Shown here: one piece after another, positions 37,045 through 45,339 of the stretch
Layout: each line of letters starts with the position of its first letter
How positions within the stretch are numbered: the stretch's first letter is position 1
Assembly: GCA_041687335.1 (NCBI GenBank)
Contig: JAWLCE010000003.1
Coordinates: 124,001-188,000, forward strand
From: JAJFUE01 sp041687335
Lineage (GTDB): Bacteria > Sumerlaeota > Sumerlaeia > MVZB01
Length of the DNA: 64,000 bases
Direction of reading: 5' to 3'
The notes under the pieces: model-generated
What the model was told of the DNA's origin: nothing
The model's database searches: none
Seen by the model: only the letters and a program-made list of their open reading frames with translations
Translations under genes and position numbers: made by a program

Positions 37045-38253
37045 TCAGTTGCGGGCCAGCACCAGCAGCGACAGATCATCCTCAAACAGCCGCCCCGCCC
37101 GAAAACTGTCAAGCTCGTCCAGGATTCGCTCGATCAACGGGTCGGGGGACAGGCAGGATTCCGCGCGCAGCAACGCCCGCAGTCGTTCTTCCTGGAAAAT
37201 TTCATGCGCCGGGTTGAAAGTTTCCGTTAGACCATCGGTGTAGAGAATCAAGGTATGCCCGGTAGGGAACTCAATCTTGTGGTCCGTGTAGGTCACGTTG
37301 CGCTCGACCAGCTTGATCGGATATCCCTCGCACCCCGGCAGGACCAATTCCCGGCCCTCCCCGCGCTCCAGCAGGATCGGCGCAGGATGCCCCGCCGAGC
37401 TATAGGTCAGCACCCCCGTGCCCGGCTCCAGCACCCCATAGAACATCGTGGCGAACTGCCCCGTCGGCAGGTGGTCAAACATCTGGTTGTTGATCTGCCC
37501 CAGCAATTCGGCAGGGCTGGCGCACTGCGCCGCCTGCTGGCGCACGATCATCCGCATCAGCGCCATCGCCACCATCGCCGGCGCCCCATGGCCGCTCACG
37601 TCGCCGATGACCACCCCCAACCGTCCCCCCGGCAGGTCCAGTAGGTCGTAAAAATCCCCGCTGCATTCCGTCGATGGTTGATAGTGCGCCGCAAACAGGT
37701 AACCCGCCACCTCAGGCAGGCGCTGGGGCAGCAGACTGCGCTGAATGTTGCTGATCTCACGCAGTTCCTTGTTGATCCTCTGGTTGGCTCGCAGCAGCTC
37801 GCCGTTGCTGCGGCTCAACTCCCCTTGCAGCGCCAACAGCCGTTCCGCCGCATGCAGCCGCGCCACCAGCTCCTGGCCGTCAACCGGCTTGACCAGGTAT
37901 TCATCGGCACCCAGGTCCAGCACCGCGACCTTGTCCTCGTTCTTGCCGCGTGCGGTCAACATCATGAAATAGACGTTGCGCCCGTTGGGCCGCTCGCGGA
38001 TCCGCTCGCACAGCGTGGGACCATCCAACTCCGGCATCATCCAATCCGAGATGACGATGTCAGGCGGGTCCTGGTCAAACAGCTCGAGCGCCAGCCGCCC
38101 ATTAACCGCCGTCCGAATTTCATATCCCGCGCTCGTCAGCCGCTTGTGCAGGATCTGCAGCGTGAATGGGTCGTCCTCGACCGCCAGCACCTTCAATCGT
38201 CGATCCCCGGCCCGCGTCGGCATTGCCTGATAAGAAATGATTTGCTCGGCCAT
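37045..38253 (-). CDS. Response regulator with PP2C (SpoIIE/RsbU) phosphatase output
   Basis: This 402-residue protein combines an N-terminal receiver domain (phospho-acceptor Asp70 in VISDWMMPELDG, late Lys in YLVKP), a coiled-coil linker (about 145-180) and a PP2C-type serine phosphatase. The phosphatase carries SGDFYDLLDL, VIGDVSGHG and ILYTDGLTE with its metal aspartates. Such proteins dephosphorylate anti-anti-sigma factors in partner-switching stress pathways. No kinase, anti-sigma factor or STAS gene is adjacent. The ribosome site at 38253 is weak; an internal ATG at 38223 is an alternative. Confidence 0.92.
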   Translation of the reverse strand: MAEQIISYQAMPTRAGDRRLKVLAVEDDPFTLQILHKRLTSAGYEIRTAVNGRLALELFDQDPPDIVISDWMMPELDGPTLCERIRERPNGRNVYFMMLTARGKNEDKVAVLDLGADEYLVKPVDGQELVARLHAAERLLALQGELSRSNGELLRANQRINKELREISNIQRSLLPQRLPEVAGYLFAAHYQPSTECSGDFYDLLDLPGGRLGVVIGDVSGHGAPAMVAMALMRMIVRQQAAQCASPAELLGQINNQMFDHLPTGQFATMFYGVLEPGTGVLTYSSAGHPAPILLERGEGRELVLPGCEGYPIKLVERNVTYTDHKIEFPTGHTLILYTDGLTETFNPAHEIFQEERLRALLRAESCLSPDPLIERILDELDSFRAGRLFEDDLSLLVLARN

Positions 38254-38363
38254 AAGGCATCATTTTTCTATGGTTGCGCAGGGCAGGCGGAGGTACCGCC
38301 CCCCAGGGGATCATGTAAATTCTATCGGCCTCCACCCTCTGCGGCATGAACACCTTCTACGGC

Positions 38364-38399
38364 AAAAGGCCCCGGACTTGCGCCCGGGGCCTTCATTTC
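38364..38399. terminator. Terminator downstream of the GH105 gene
   Basis: AAGGCCCCGG (38366-38375) pairs with CCGGGGCCTT (38384-38393). On the minus strand it is followed by TTTTGCC, suiting the GH105 gene that ends at 38420. Confidence 0.75.
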
Positions 38400-38419
38400 C
38401 GTGACCTTGACTGCATGCC

Positions 38420-39577
38420 TCAGTTGGCATTGATCAGCTTGAGCATCTCACCCCCCGCCAGCAGCAGGGCGCCAACGGCATATTCGTGTGTCCCCTCCTG
38501 CGTGACGAAGTTCGGCGCGGCGGCGACCCGCTGCACCCACTCCAGCTTGCCCTCGTCGTTGACCGCCTCCTCCAGCGCATTCCAGCCGCGCAGGGCGTGC
38601 GGCAGATACTTCTCTCGATCGAGCACCCCCCGGTTGATCCCCCACAGCAGGCCATGGGTAAAGAACGCCGTCCCGCTCGTCTCCGGCTGCGGGTAGTTGT
38701 TCGGCTCGAGCAGGGATGAGCGCCAGTAGCCGTCCGCCCCCTGGACCTGCACCAGCTTGTCCGCCATCTCTTGGAAGACCTTCACATAGTCCGGGTAGCG
38801 CGGATCATTCTTGGGCAGGTAATCAAGCACCCGCGTGATGCCCGAGAAGACCCAGCCATTGCCCCGCGCCCAGAACAGGTTATTGGGCTGGCCCAGCTCA
38901 TCGCGCTGCAGGCGCTCGCCGTGCGGCGGCATGAAACGCCAGTCGCGATAGTACAGGTGGATCACCGGGTCATAGAGCAGCTCCGTGGTGTCCCAGAACA
39001 TCGTGTGCAGGAAGTCCAGATACTTCTGCTCGCCGGTCACCGCGTACAGCCGCGTCAGCGTCGGCGGCGCCATGAACAGCGCATCGCACCAGTACCACTC
39101 CTCGCGCCCCGGTTGGGGATTGGCGATCGACTCGTCGAAGATCTCCACAATGCGCGCGATCATCCGCGGATCGCGCTTCATCATGTAGAGCTCCAGATAC
39201 ACCTGGCCGATGGCGTGGTCGTCGGCCAGTCGCTTCGCCCGCGGGGTCGTGCCGTAATTGAACGACTCGCATTCGGCAATGACGTAATCCAGATACTTCT
39301 GCTCGCCGAGCGAGCGGTAGGCCTCGAGCAGGCCCATATAGAACGGGGCCGAGATCCAGCCGTCGCGCCGGTGATTGGCGCTGACCTCGGTCGGCTTGGG
39401 CGGCTTCTCGGGGATGATCCGATTGGCAATCAGGTAGTCCGCCGCGCTGATCATCGTGGCGCGGACCTCGCCGGCGGCCGGCGTCTGTTCGTTGAACGCA
39501 CCGATCATCGCCGGACGTTCGCTGCTGGCGCATCCGGCCAGCAGCGCCAGCAGCATCAGGGGAAGCATACGGGTCAT
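38420..39577 (-). CDS. GH105 unsaturated glycuronyl hydrolase-like lipoprotein
   Basis: This 385-residue protein belongs to the GH88/GH105 alpha/alpha-barrel group (YteR-like). That group removes unsaturated uronic acid residues left by pectin or rhamnogalacturonan lyases. Blocks seen are DGWISAPFYMGLLEAY, KRLADDHAIGQVYLELY and the probable catalytic Asp in WYWCDALFMAPP, then FWARGNGWVFSG. The N terminus MTRMLPLMLLALLAGC is a lipobox signal peptide with Cys16, so the enzyme is lipid-anchored. GGAGGT eight bases upstream fixes the start. It fits with the beta-helix proteins as part of polysaccharide use. Confidence 0.88.
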   Translation of the reverse strand: MTRMLPLMLLALLAGCASSERPAMIGAFNEQTPAAGEVRATMISAADYLIANRIIPEKPPKPTEVSANHRRDGWISAPFYMGLLEAYRSLGEQKYLDYVIAECESFNYGTTPRAKRLADDHAIGQVYLELYMMKRDPRMIARIVEIFDESIANPQPGREEWYWCDALFMAPPTLTRLYAVTGEQKYLDFLHTMFWDTTELLYDPVIHLYYRDWRFMPPHGERLQRDELGQPNNLFWARGNGWVFSGITRVLDYLPKNDPRYPDYVKVFQEMADKLVQVQGADGYWRSSLLEPNNYPQPETSGTAFFTHGLLWGINRGVLDREKYLPHALRGWNALEEAVNDEGKLEWVQRVAAAPNFVTQEGTHEYAVGALLLAGGEMLKLINAN

Positions 39578-39943
39578 GTTGGAACCTCCAGGGAATGGAA
39601 ACATTGCAATTCGGAGCATGCCAGACTCCCCCCCCACTGTCAAACCCCCTCCGCCCGGGGTAAACGTTCCGGAGGGGCAAATAGCTCCGGAGGAGCGGCC
39701 GGTGACTAGAGCCCCCCTCAAAGTGACCCCTATCCCCCTCGCTAATCATCCGGTCCCGCAGGGACCATCGCCTTCAGCCCGCCACTTCAGTGGCGGGGGC
39801 GGGACCAATTTCCCCCAAAGTCCCGCCAGGGACGACTGCTCCGCCCCTCCAATCGCGATTAGCTGCAATTATTGATTGCATGGGTCACATAAAAATGAGA
39901 GGCATATGGCCAGGCCGATGAATGAAATCCCAGGCGAGTGCTG
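39578..39943. other. Intergenic region rich in short palindromes
   Basis: This 366-bp divergent region contains the inverted-repeat cluster (39655-39833), then an AT-rich patch (39850-39900) that probably includes the promoter of the membrane pair. No gene was found. Confidence 0.6.
39655..39833. repeat. Cluster of four short inverted repeats
   Basis: In 180 bp there are GCTCC-GGA-GGAGC (39684-39696), GGTCCC-GCA-GGGACC (39752-39766), CCCGCCAC-TTCA-GTGGCGGG (39778-39797) and GTCCC-GCCA-GGGAC (39820-39833). The first shares GCTCC-NNA-GGAGCGGC with 49303-49317. None has a T tract, so they do not look like terminators. Confidence 0.65.
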
Positions 39944-40801
39944 ATGCCGCTTCTGTCCCGCAGTACGCCTCCCCCGCCGCGAGCCGAGCCCGCGCCCCCG
40001 CCCCTGCGCCCGCTGGATGGCCCGCTTGGCCCGCGCGAGGTGCTCTTTACGCGCCACACCTCGCCGGTGCTGGTCCATGCGCGGCTTCGCGGGCGCCAGT
40101 GGCTGATACTGACGTCCCTGGCGGCGGTCCTGCTGGCGCCGGTGGCCTTGTGCTTTTACCTCACGCGCCACACTCCCGACATCGAAGTAGTCGTCGCCAT
40201 GCTTGTGCTGATTGCCTTCGCATTGGAATACGGCCCGTGGTCCATCGCCATGAGCATCCAATCACGGCTCAGGAAGGTCCTCAAGCTGGGGCAATTCGCC
40301 GATCTCAAGCTGACCATGCTGCGCCCGCTCGAGATCGTCCAGTTCCTGCTCCTGCCGGCCATCCGCCCGCCACTGTTCCTGCTGGCGGCCACCATGTCGG
40401 GCCTGATGTTACTGATTGGCATCTATGCGCCGGGCGAACTGCACCTGGCCCTGCCGCTTGCGCTGATGACGCTGAACGGCATCCTGACGCTCTATTTGAT
40501 CGCGTGGGTGCAGGCAGCCTTGACCCTGGCCGATCCTTCGCGGCGCTGGCCGACCTGGTTTCAGATCAAGCAATACATGTCCGGGTTGATCCTGCAGCAA
40601 TCGCTGGCTCTGGGTTTGTATGCTCCGGCAAACATTTTTCTATTGTTTATAGATGATCATCTGCGGATCGACATCAACCGATGGCATGTCTATCCAGTCA
40701 TGGTGGCCACCGTGGTGCCGTACCTGGCGATCAAGTACCTGCTGGCGCGCAGCTGGGCCGACCGGATCGAGCGCGTGATCCTTCAGCGGGTGGAGTCCTG
40801 A
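39944..40801 (+). CDS. Integral membrane protein of unknown family
   Basis: This 285-residue protein has a Pro-rich cytoplasmic N terminus (residues 9-30) and then about six membrane helices (near 53-73, 80-98, 130-155, 165-190, 220-240, 250-270). A central amphipathic loop reads SIQSRLRKVLKLGQFADLKL. I do not recognise it. Its stop is two bases from the ATG of the next gene, whose ribosome site GGAG lies within this one, so the two are surely co-translated. A partner role for the larger downstream protein is the simplest reading. Confidence 0.75.
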   Translation: MPLLSRSTPPPPRAEPAPPPLRPLDGPLGPREVLFTRHTSPVLVHARLRGRQWLILTSLAAVLLAPVALCFYLTRHTPDIEVVVAMLVLIAFALEYGPWSIAMSIQSRLRKVLKLGQFADLKLTMLRPLEIVQFLLLPAIRPPLFLLAATMSGLMLLIGIYAPGELHLALPLALMTLNGILTLYLIAWVQAALTLADPSRRWPTWFQIKQYMSGLILQQSLALGLYAPANIFLLFIDDHLRIDINRWHVYPVMVATVVPYLAIKYLLARSWADRIERVILQRVES

Positions 40802-40803
40802 CC

Positions 40804-42687
40804 ATGGGCGGATTTGATCTTGGAATCGCATTATCCTGGCTGCAATACCCGCTGGCGATGATTGAATTCCTGAACGAGATCGGCAGCGAGGGTGCCGCCT
40901 TCGCCGCATGCCTGAGCCTGCCCATCCTCCTGACGTTCCTGATTTACCGACGCTCCCAACTGCTGTTTTCGCCGCCGATCGAACTGCGGCCGACGCTGCC
41001 CCATCACGTCGGGCTGCAATGGTTCTGCATGCCGTTCTTCGGATTGCTGGTGCCAGCCCTTTTTTTTCTGCTCGTGCGCCGATCCCCCGTCTGGGGCGAT
41101 TGGTATTTCGGCACCGGCACCAACACCGGCTGGACGATCCTGGCAGGGCTGGTCGCGATCTGGTGGCTGACGGGGCGGCTGGCCGAATCGGCGCTGCGGC
41201 TGGAACGCCCGTACTTCGGCGGCTGGCTCGACCGCATCGTCGCCTCGCTGGCGCTGCTGCTTCTCCTGCGCTTCCACATCCTGGCCGGCATCGCCGGGCG
41301 TGATGCCGTCTGGCTGGATCAAAAGATCGTATCGCCGTTCGTTCTAATTTTTTACCACATCGCCATGCCGCAGGTGTTATTCGCCGGCGCCACCCTCGTC
41401 TATGGCACGATCGCCTGGGAAGTCTGGCGCGAGCCGACCTCGGCACGGCGGGCGGGGGGCTGGCGGCGGACGAGCGCCTGGATCCTCGCCTCGCTGCTCT
41501 GGCTGCTACCGGTCATGGCGCTGGCCATCCACCTGCCGCGCATGTCCCACGGCCAGGCATTGGCCGTCGTCGAGGCCAACCGCGACGACATCGCCGAAAT
41601 CGCTGCCGCCGCCGAACTCGATCCGAGCCTGCTGGCTGGGATCGTTTACGTCGGCCAGCGCGGCCGGGCGCGATGGACCGGCCCGCTGCTCGACCGGCAG
41701 ATCCTGAATCGCGAAAAACCGGACACGCGGGTCAGAACCCCCTGCCCCAACTGCGGGGGTTATCATGATGGCTCATCGGATGAGGCCTTATGGCAGGACC
41801 TGCCTGTTGGCCCAGCCCGGCTGAGTCTGGAACGTACAGGGGCGCTCATCTACACGATAGAGTTTTGCGGGCTGGATGAGGACTGGTGGATCCGGCGACA
41901 GCGGTCGCAGGCCGTTGCCGGCATGGATGAGGATACCAAGATTGCGGCGTATTTGGTCCGGCGGATGGTTGCGGCAAGAGAGAAGCATAGGCGTAAGCTG
42001 TTGGCGATCGACAAGGCAGATGATTTTTCGGATTATAAAGATGTCCGGACATTGACGTACATCCCTTTCTGGTATCTATCAGAATCCTTCCTTGCCTCCA
42101 CCATCCGCTCTTGGTGGACGCCAGAACCCTGGCAACTGCCCGAGCCGCTGATCGAAAAGATCAACTCCATCGAATTTGTGACCGCCGCGCGCGCCCGCTT
42201 CGACTCCCAGACCGACCAGATCAAAAAACAGACCCTTGCGATGCTCTACCCCTCGCTCATCGCGTCGCTGGGAATAAATTATTGGCCAACCGATCATCTG
42301 ATGGACACATATTCACGCTGGGAGCAACTGACCGTCAATTGCAAACTGATTTCTAACTATAAAAGTATGTTCATTGTGCGTGTGGGCCTGCTCTGGGAAG
42401 AGCTGAATCAAAACCCCGCGCAGTTGCTCGATGAGCGGGTCAACCTGATCCTGGCCGCGACGTTGATCCGGTTTCTGGGCGAGGAATGGCGCACGGCGAA
42501 GTTTCCGGTCGATGATCGCCCCGAGATCCTCGCCACGCTCTACTACTACAGTTCCCCCCCGCATCACAACCCGGTGCCCAATGCCTTCGGCCGCGCCGTC
42601 CTGGAGTTCATGCAGTCCGAGGATGCCCGCCGGCTGTTTCCCGCCGCCGAGGTCATCGCCCCAGCCGCCGCGCCGCCGGCGGATTAG
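40804..42687 (+). CDS. Polytopic membrane protein with periplasmic lytic-transglycosylase/DUF1402-like domain
   Basis: This 627-residue protein has about six membrane helices up to residue 243 and a long soluble C-terminal domain. The soluble part opens with ELDPSLLAGIVYVGQRG, which resembles an SLT (lytic transglycosylase) core, but where the catalytic Glu would stand there is Gly-Gln. Near the end RPEILATLYYY...NPVPNAFG resembles DUF1402 proteins of rhizobia. A CPNCGG knuckle is inserted at about residue 315. Bases around 41720-42120 are clearly less GC-rich than the flanks, which hints at a graft. Function unknown. Confidence 0.75.
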   Translation: MGGFDLGIALSWLQYPLAMIEFLNEIGSEGAAFAACLSLPILLTFLIYRRSQLLFSPPIELRPTLPHHVGLQWFCMPFFGLLVPALFFLLVRRSPVWGDWYFGTGTNTGWTILAGLVAIWWLTGRLAESALRLERPYFGGWLDRIVASLALLLLLRFHILAGIAGRDAVWLDQKIVSPFVLIFYHIAMPQVLFAGATLVYGTIAWEVWREPTSARRAGGWRRTSAWILASLLWLLPVMALAIHLPRMSHGQALAVVEANRDDIAEIAAAAELDPSLLAGIVYVGQRGRARWTGPLLDRQILNREKPDTRVRTPCPNCGGYHDGSSDEALWQDLPVGPARLSLERTGALIYTIEFCGLDEDWWIRRQRSQAVAGMDEDTKIAAYLVRRMVAAREKHRRKLLAIDKADDFSDYKDVRTLTYIPFWYLSESFLASTIRSWWTPEPWQLPEPLIEKINSIEFVTAARARFDSQTDQIKKQTLAMLYPSLIASLGINYWPTDHLMDTYSRWEQLTVNCKLISNYKSMFIVRVGLLWEELNQNPAQLLDERVNLILAATLIRFLGEEWRTAKFPVDDRPEILATLYYYSSPPHHNPVPNAFGRAVLEFMQSEDARRLFPAAEVIAPAAAPPAD

Positions 42688-42702
42688 CTGCCACGCGGCG
42701 GC

Positions 42703-43728
42703 TTACAGCAACCCCAGCGTCTCGCTCAGCCCGAACATCAGGTTCATGTTCTGGATCGCCTGTCCGCTGGCGCCCTTGGTCAGGTTGTCAATCGTCGCGA
42801 TGACGATCAGTTGCCCCGAATGGGTGTCGGCGACCACCCCGATGTCGCAGAAGTTGCTCATCGCCACCGCCGCGATTGAGGGCACCTGCCCCGGCGGCAG
42901 CACCCGCACAAACGGCTCCCCCGCGTAGCGCCCCGCCAGCCAGCCATGCGCCTCCTCGGTAGTGACCGGCCGCAGCATCGGCACGGTGCAGGTGGCCAGA
43001 ATGCCGCGCGTGATCGGCAGCAGGTGCGGCGTGAAGGTCAGCCGCAGCGTCCGCCCCGCCAGCTTCGAGAGCTGCTCCTCGATCTCGGGCCGGTGCCGAT
43101 GCTTGGCCACCCCATAGGCCGACACCGACTCGTTGCACTCCGGGAAATGCGCCGTCGCCGAGGGCGCGCGCCCCGCACCCGACACCCCCGACATTGCGTT
43201 GATCACGATGTGGTCCAGGTCCAGCACGTCACCGTGCGCCATCAGCGGCGCCAGCGCCAGGATCGACGCCGACGTATAGCAGCCCGGGTTGGCCATCGCC
43301 TGCTTGCCCGTCAGCTCTTCCCGATACAGCTCAGGTAGCGCATAGGGCACCAGCGCATTCAGCTCGGGCGCCAGGTGCTTGACCCCATAGGTCCGCTCGT
43401 AGACCTCAATCGAGTCGAACCGGAAATCCGCCGACAGGTCGATGACGCGCAGCCCCGCCTCGATCAGCCCCGGCAGGAACTCTTGGGCTGCCGTGTGCGG
43501 CAGCGCCAGAAAGACCACGTCGCAACGCGCCGCCAGCTCCGCCCGGTCGATCGGCTCGATCGCCAGCGTGCAGATCGAGCGCAGCGCCGGGAAGTAATTC
43601 TCAATCGGTTCCGCCCCATCCACCCGCGCCATCAGCGCCGTGACCTGAGCCTCCGGATGGCGTGCCAGCAACCGCACCAGCTCTCCCGCCGTGTATCCCT
43701 TCGCCCCGACAATGCCGACCCTGATCAT
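42703..43728 (-). CDS. argC: N-acetyl-gamma-glutamyl-phosphate reductase
   Basis: ArgC (341 residues) reduces N-acetylglutamyl phosphate to the semialdehyde with NADPH, the third step of arginine synthesis. The Rossmann start VGIVGAKGYTAGELVRLL and the catalytic Cys150 in NPGCYTSA are present, as is the conserved SGVSGAGR loop. GGAGGGGG lies five to six bases before ATG 43728. No other arg gene is adjacent; rmlA is divergent and the unknown membrane gene is convergent. Confidence 0.97.
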   Translation of the reverse strand: MIRVGIVGAKGYTAGELVRLLARHPEAQVTALMARVDGAEPIENYFPALRSICTLAIEPIDRAELAARCDVVFLALPHTAAQEFLPGLIEAGLRVIDLSADFRFDSIEVYERTYGVKHLAPELNALVPYALPELYREELTGKQAMANPGCYTSASILALAPLMAHGDVLDLDHIVINAMSGVSGAGRAPSATAHFPECNESVSAYGVAKHRHRPEIEEQLSKLAGRTLRLTFTPHLLPITRGILATCTVPMLRPVTTEEAHGWLAGRYAGEPFVRVLPPGQVPSIAAVAMSNFCDIGVVADTHSGQLIVIATIDNLTKGASGQAIQNMNLMFGLSETLGLL

Positions 43729-43758
43729 GGTTGCCCCCTCCAGCAGAATTCAATCGGT

Positions 43759-43786
43759 ATCATAAGCCAGCACGCATTTAATTTAA
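43759..43786 (-). promoter_or_regulatory. Probable argC promoter
   Basis: On the minus strand TTAAAT (43786-43781), 16 bp, TATGAT (43764-43759). Transcription would begin about 25 bases before the argC ATG. Confidence 0.4.
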
Positions 43787-43856
43787 ACCGGGAATTCCAG
43801 CCGCGGGATGGCTTTAGTCCCCCCCACGGCCCTCCGTGCCCCCTTGCTTCTGGTGC

Positions 43857-43885
43857 TTGCAATTGATCAGTGGGTTCCTCATAAT
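43857..43885 (+). promoter_or_regulatory. Probable rmlA promoter
   Basis: TTGCAA (43857-43862), 17 bp, CATAAT (43880-43885). The start point near 43892 leaves a 26-base leader that includes the GGAGG site of rmlA. Confidence 0.55.
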
Positions 43886-43917
43886 TCTTCATGATTCGGA
43901 AAATGGAGGCGGGGTTG

Positions 43918-44823
43918 ATGATCGAAAAGGGCATTATTCTGGCTGGCGGCGCCGGCAGTCGGCTGTATCCTCTCACCCTGGTGGCAAGCAAGCAGCTCCA
44001 GCCAGTCTACGACAAGCCGATGATCTATTACCCCCTCACCACGCTGATGCTGGGCGGAGTGCGCCACGTCTGCCTGATCTCAACCCCCCAGGACCTGCCG
44101 CGCTTCAAGGCCCTGCTCGGCGACGGCACAGGTTGGGGGATCACGATCGAATACCGAGAGCAGCCACGCCCTGAGGGAATCGCCCAAGCCTTCCTGATCG
44201 CCGAATCCTTCATTGCCGGCGATCCCGTCGCGCTCATGCTGGGCGACAACATCTTTTACGGCCGCTTTCCCTTCGCCCAGCTCTTCCGCGATTTCGACCG
44301 CGGTGGCCATGTCTTTGCCTATCCCGTCAACGATCCCGAGCGCTACGGCGTCATCGAATTCGACCGCGAGGGCCGCGCCATCTCCATCGAGGAGAAACCC
44401 GAGCGCCCCAAGTCGCGCTTCGCCGTCCCCGGCCTCTACCTCTATGACGGCAAGGTGGTCGAGGTCTGCAGAAATCTCAAGCCATCCCCCCGTGGCGAAC
44501 TCGAGATTACGGACGTCAACCGTGCCTACATGTCTCAGGGCCAGTTGCATGTCTCCGTCCTTGGCCGAGGCTTCGCCTGGCTCGACACCGGCACCAGCAC
44601 CAGCCTCAAGGAGGCCAGCGACTTTATCGCCCTGGTCGAAGCCCGCCAAAGCCTCAAAGTCGGCTGCCCCGAGGAGGTCGCCCGCCGCATGGGTTTTATC
44701 TCGTTGGCTCAATTTGAGTCGCTGATCACCGCCATGCCCCGCTGCGCCTACGCCGACTACCTGCGCGCCCTGCTTGATGAGCTAAAAAACGACGATCATG
44801 TGCGGGGCCCGCATCCGGCCTGA
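43918..44823 (+). CDS. rmlA: Glucose-1-phosphate thymidylyltransferase
   Basis: RmlA (301 residues) makes dTDP-glucose from glucose-1-phosphate and dTTP, the first step to dTDP-rhamnose and related sugars. The nucleotide loop GIILAGGAGSRLYPLT, the metal Asp in MLGDNIFYG, the EEKPERPKS loop and EITDVNRAYM are all in place. GGAGG eight bases upstream selects ATG 43918. The rmlB, C and D genes are not in the window, so the pathway is split. Confidence 0.96.
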   Translation: MIEKGIILAGGAGSRLYPLTLVASKQLQPVYDKPMIYYPLTTLMLGGVRHVCLISTPQDLPRFKALLGDGTGWGITIEYREQPRPEGIAQAFLIAESFIAGDPVALMLGDNIFYGRFPFAQLFRDFDRGGHVFAYPVNDPERYGVIEFDREGRAISIEEKPERPKSRFAVPGLYLYDGKVVEVCRNLKPSPRGELEITDVNRAYMSQGQLHVSVLGRGFAWLDTGTSTSLKEASDFIALVEARQSLKVGCPEEVARRMGFISLAQFESLITAMPRCAYADYLRALLDELKNDDHVRGPHPA

Positions 44824-45339
44824 GCCATCCGGAAATTTGCGCCTTCAAACCCCGCCAAGGCATCACCTGAGGCTTTGTGCTTGCCAAATTCAGGCTTTCA
44901 CCCATCAGGTCGCACCCCACCCGGTCAGCCTGCATTTCTCCGATTCCCTCCTCCTTCTAGCCACCTTTGGCCCCACCGGCCGCGCCCTGCCGATCCACCC
45001 TTAACGCATTGATTTGATTTTATTTAGCAACGCCCCCGCGGCGACCCCAGTGCCTCATCACAGGCGCCCCCGCCGCACGTCAACCGCCCCGTTTCGCCTT
45101 CCCGCCCCGGGTCCCCCGAAGCTGACGAATGCAACGTTTTATGGTAAGCTGGACCTTCATGTGATTGAGGCGAGAAAGCCAAACTGCATCGGGCGGAGTT
45201 GTTTTATGTTGATCTGCTTCATGCTGAACCCATTGACCCTGATTCTTGTCTGCACGTCATTGACTCATCCATGGAACCTTGCCCGGAGATTCGTTGATTT
45301 CCTAAACGAATCCATCCAGCGATTGAGGTTGTTGTCACC
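44824..45339. other. Intergenic region upstream of the large beta-helix gene
   Basis: This 516-bp stretch is less GC-rich than its flanks, with an AT-rich run near 45005-45030 and a second around 45130-45330. I see no terminator for rmlA, no RNA gene and no convincing reading frame. GAGG at 45326-45329 is the ribosome site of the next gene. Confidence 0.6.

Noticed and set aside
39655..39833. Inverted-repeat cluster considered as a small CRISPR array
   Set aside because: The repeats differ from each other and spacing is irregular; no cas genes are present.
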